Assembly (NCBI GenBank): GCA_030613285.1
Contig: JAUWME010000147.1
Location: forward strand, 1 to 6,343
Origin: Candidatus Zymogenus sp.
GTDB taxonomy: Bacteria; Desulfobacterota; Zymogenia; Zymogenales; Zymogenaceae
Reading direction: 5' to 3'
DNA length: 6,343 bases
In this document: positions 4,947 through 6,343 of the stretch, in pieces
Layout of the letters: the number at the start of each line of letters is the position of its first letter
How positions within the stretch are numbered: position 1 is the first letter of the stretch
Program-made: the position numbers and the translations under genes
Notes under the pieces: model-generated
The model's database searches: none
What the model saw: only the letters and a program-made list of their open reading frames with translations
What the model was told of the DNA's origin: nothing

Positions 4947-6299
4947 TTATGTTTTTTTATTGAGCACATCACCAATAAGATCGTAATCTTCGGCATCGGT
5001 AATCACTACATCCGCAACATCGCCCGGCAAAAGCCCTTCACCATTGATCAATATCTCTCCATCCACCTCCGGGGCCTGACCATAAAATCTCCCCCTCGCA
5101 AGTGCTTTGTCATTGTCCCTATTGCTATCGCCAACATCACCATCGACCAAAACTTTGATTACTTTTCCCACAAGCTTTTCGTTTTCCCCAAGCGATATTT
5201 CCCTTTGAATTTCCATGAGCATCTCATACCTGTCCTCAACAATGTCTTCTGGCGGATGCCCTTTCATTTCAAAAGCTCGGGTTCCCTCTTCTTTTGAATA
5301 TCGAAAAACCCCAAGGTTTTGAAACCTGACACTTTTTACAAATTCGCAAAGCTCATTAAACTCTCTCTCCCCTTCCCCCGGATATCCAACGATGAGACTT
5401 GTCCTGATATACAGGTTTTCAATTTTGCTTCTCATCTCATCAATAAGGTTATTTATCCCCTCTTTCCCAATCCCCCTTCCCATCGATTTCAAAATCGCAT
5501 CGGAGCAGTGTTGAATCGGCATATCCAAGTAACTCAAAATACGCTCTTCTGACGAAACGAGATCGATAAGCCCAGAAGTGATATTTTTTGGGTGTAGATA
5601 GAGGAGTCTAATCCAAGGGATGTCTGTCTCTTGTAAAAGCGATTTTAAAAGATCAGTAAGCCGAGACCCATCAGGAATGTCAAATCCGTAAGATGCAACA
5701 TCCTGAGCCACGAGATTAAGCTCAACCAAACCCCTTTCACCAAATCGTCTTGATTCAGCAACGATACTTTTAATGGGACGGCTTCTGTGTCCACCGCGAA
5801 TTGAGGGTATAACACAAAAAGAGCAGTGGTTGTTACACCCCTCAGATACTTTCAAAAAGGCATAATGTTGGGGCGTTGAGGGAAGCCTATCGATTGTGTC
5901 GATATCCCAATCTTCCGGTGAGGATACCGATATCCTTTGACCACCCAGATGTTCTATGATGTCAGCGTGTTTCCCAACGCCAAGCACAAGATCAATCTCC
6001 TCAATCTCTTTTGCCAATTCATCAGGATATCTCTGGGCGAGGCAGCCCGACACAACCAGTTTTGCCCCATCTCCCTTTTCATTTTCCAATCCAAGGATTG
6101 TGTCGATGGACTCTTCCTTTGCACTCTCCACAAAAGCGCAGGTATGGACGATGATAATATCCGCCTTGTCAGGAAATTCACTGGGATGGAATCCCCCTCT
6201 TCTAAGACGCTCTGCCATTACCTCTGCATCGATGATATTTTTGTCGCAACCCAAGGCTACAAGATAATATCCCTTTGATCCCTTTGATCCTTTTGACAA
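4947..6299 (-). CDS. rimO: Ribosomal protein S12 methylthiotransferase RimO (radical SAM)
   Basis: RimO adds a methylthio group to the conserved Asp of ribosomal protein S12, using S-adenosylmethionine and two iron-sulfur clusters. The 450 residues show the full family order. The N-terminal MTTase domain has cluster cysteines Cys18 (VALGCDKNIIDAE), Cys54 (VHTCAFVESAKEES) and Cys86 (VSGCLAQRY). The radical-SAM motif G-C-N-N-H-C-S-F-C gives Cys155, Cys159 and Cys162, followed by IPSIRGGHRSR. Then come LVAQDVASYG, LHPKN, LDMPIQHCSD, SLIVGYPGE and FRYSKEEGT, and a C-terminal TRAM domain (about 372-446, EVDGEILI). The IPSIRGGHRSR and QDVASYG segments favour RimO over MiaB. The start is TTG at 6299, backed by GGAGG five bases upstream; no ATG lies before Cys18. 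The N-terminus carries an unusual S-K-G triple repeat. A 137-base gap with a promoter separates it from dksA. Confidence 0.96.
   Translation of the reverse strand: MSKGSKGSKGYYLVALGCDKNIIDAEVMAERLRRGGFHPSEFPDKADIIIVHTCAFVESAKEESIDTILGLENEKGDGAKLVVSGCLAQRYPDELAKEIEEIDLVLGVGKHADIIEHLGGQRISVSSPEDWDIDTIDRLPSTPQHYAFLKVSEGCNNHCSFCVIPSIRGGHRSRPIKSIVAESRRFGERGLVELNLVAQDVASYGFDIPDGSRLTDLLKSLLQETDIPWIRLLYLHPKNITSGLIDLVSSEERILSYLDMPIQHCSDAILKSMGRGIGKEGINNLIDEMRSKIENLYIRTSLIVGYPGEGEREFNELCEFVKSVRFQNLGVFRYSKEEGTRAFEMKGHPPEDIVEDRYEMLMEIQREISLGENEKLVGKVIKVLVDGDVGDSNRDNDKALARGRFYGQAPEVDGEILINGEGLLPGDVADVVITDAEDYDLIGDVLNKKT
6270..6296 (-). repeat. Three tandem 9-base repeats at the 5' end of rimO
   Basis: On the coding strand codons 2-10 are TCAAAAGGA, TCAAAGGGA, TCAAAGGGA, encoding S-K-G three times right after the TTG start. 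The second and third copies are identical and the first differs by one synonymous base. RimO proteins usually start a few residues before the first strand, so this is a short basic, flexible addition. Confidence 0.85.
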
Positions 6300-6303
6300 A
6301 TTC

Positions 6304-6309
6304 TCCTCC
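6304..6309 (-). promoter_or_regulatory. Ribosome-binding site that supports the TTG start of rimO
   Basis: The minus strand reads C-GGAGGA-GAAT-TTG. The GGAGG core is five bases from the TTG codon at 6299, close to ideal spacing, and there is no competing start codon. This decides the unusual start. Confidence 0.85.
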
Positions 6310-6315
6310 GAAATA

Positions 6316-6343
6316 TTAAGACCCCTAAAGAGAGGGGTCTTAA
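6316..6343 (-). terminator. Perfect 11-bp hairpin at the right edge, probable terminator of the gene upstream of rimO
   Basis: TTAAGACCCCT (6316-6326) and AGGGGTCTTAA (6333-6343) are exact inverted copies around a 6-base loop. On the minus strand the GC-rich part (GACCCCT/AGGGGTC) is followed by TTAATATTT, an imperfect T-rich tract, so it could act as a Rho-independent terminator just before the rimO ribosome-binding site. The stem reaches the last base of the window and may extend further. It could also work in the plus direction or shape the rimO leader. Confidence 0.6.

Noticed and set aside
4947..6299. MiaB (tRNA methylthiotransferase) instead of RimO
   Set aside because: The sequence around the radical-SAM motif (IPSIRGGHRSR) and QDVASYG follow the RimO pattern, whereas MiaB typically reads V-P-Y-T-R-G-x-E-x-S-R and Q-N-V-N-x-Y.

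Overview
The window is protein-coding bacterial DNA, moderately AT-rich by eye. It holds nine genes in two converging blocks. The gene set (enolase, a DksA with a four-cysteine zinc finger, RimO, and a flavin-related ApbE / NusG-domain-II / Gx membrane cluster) suggests a Gram-negative, possibly anaerobic bacterium, perhaps near the old Deltaproteobacteria. That placement is weak: there is no rRNA or other strong phylogenetic marker. I see no tRNA, CRISPR array, insertion sequence, integrase or phage gene.

Plus-strand block (1-2375): the C-terminal 81 residues of enolase, a hotdog-fold acyl-CoA thioesterase starting 15 bases later, a 56-residue orphan protein with a GWE motif, a 273-base non-coding spacer with at most a weak promoter, and then a complete fold-type-I PLP aminotransferase. 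The first three genes could be co-transcribed. The aminotransferase probably has its own promoter.

Minus-strand block (6343 down to 2389): a perfect 11-bp hairpin at the right edge, probably the terminator of a gene outside the window, then rimO (ribosomal protein S12 methylthiotransferase, TTG start). After a 137-base gap with a good sigma-70-type promoter comes a tight run of four genes: dksA-like, apbE (FAD:protein FMN transferase), a membrane-anchored NusG-domain-II protein and a Gx-family membrane protein. The gaps are a 14-base overlap, 3 bases and 20 bases, so this reads as one operon. It meets the aminotransferase tail to tail, 13 bases apart, with no obvious terminator between them.

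The most coherent theme is extracytoplasmic flavin/redox biology. ApbE attaches FMN to exported redox proteins, and Gx and NusG-domain-II proteins often neighbour ApbE in bacterial electron-transfer loci. Here the module sits behind a DksA-type transcription factor. No flavinylated acceptor, Rnf/Nqr subunit or ECF ATPase lies in the window. I found no strong case for a wholly new system. The points most worth a second look are the operon structure, the tandem-repeat expansion next to the ApbE metal site, the missing first cysteine of the NusG-II motif, and the small GWE protein.
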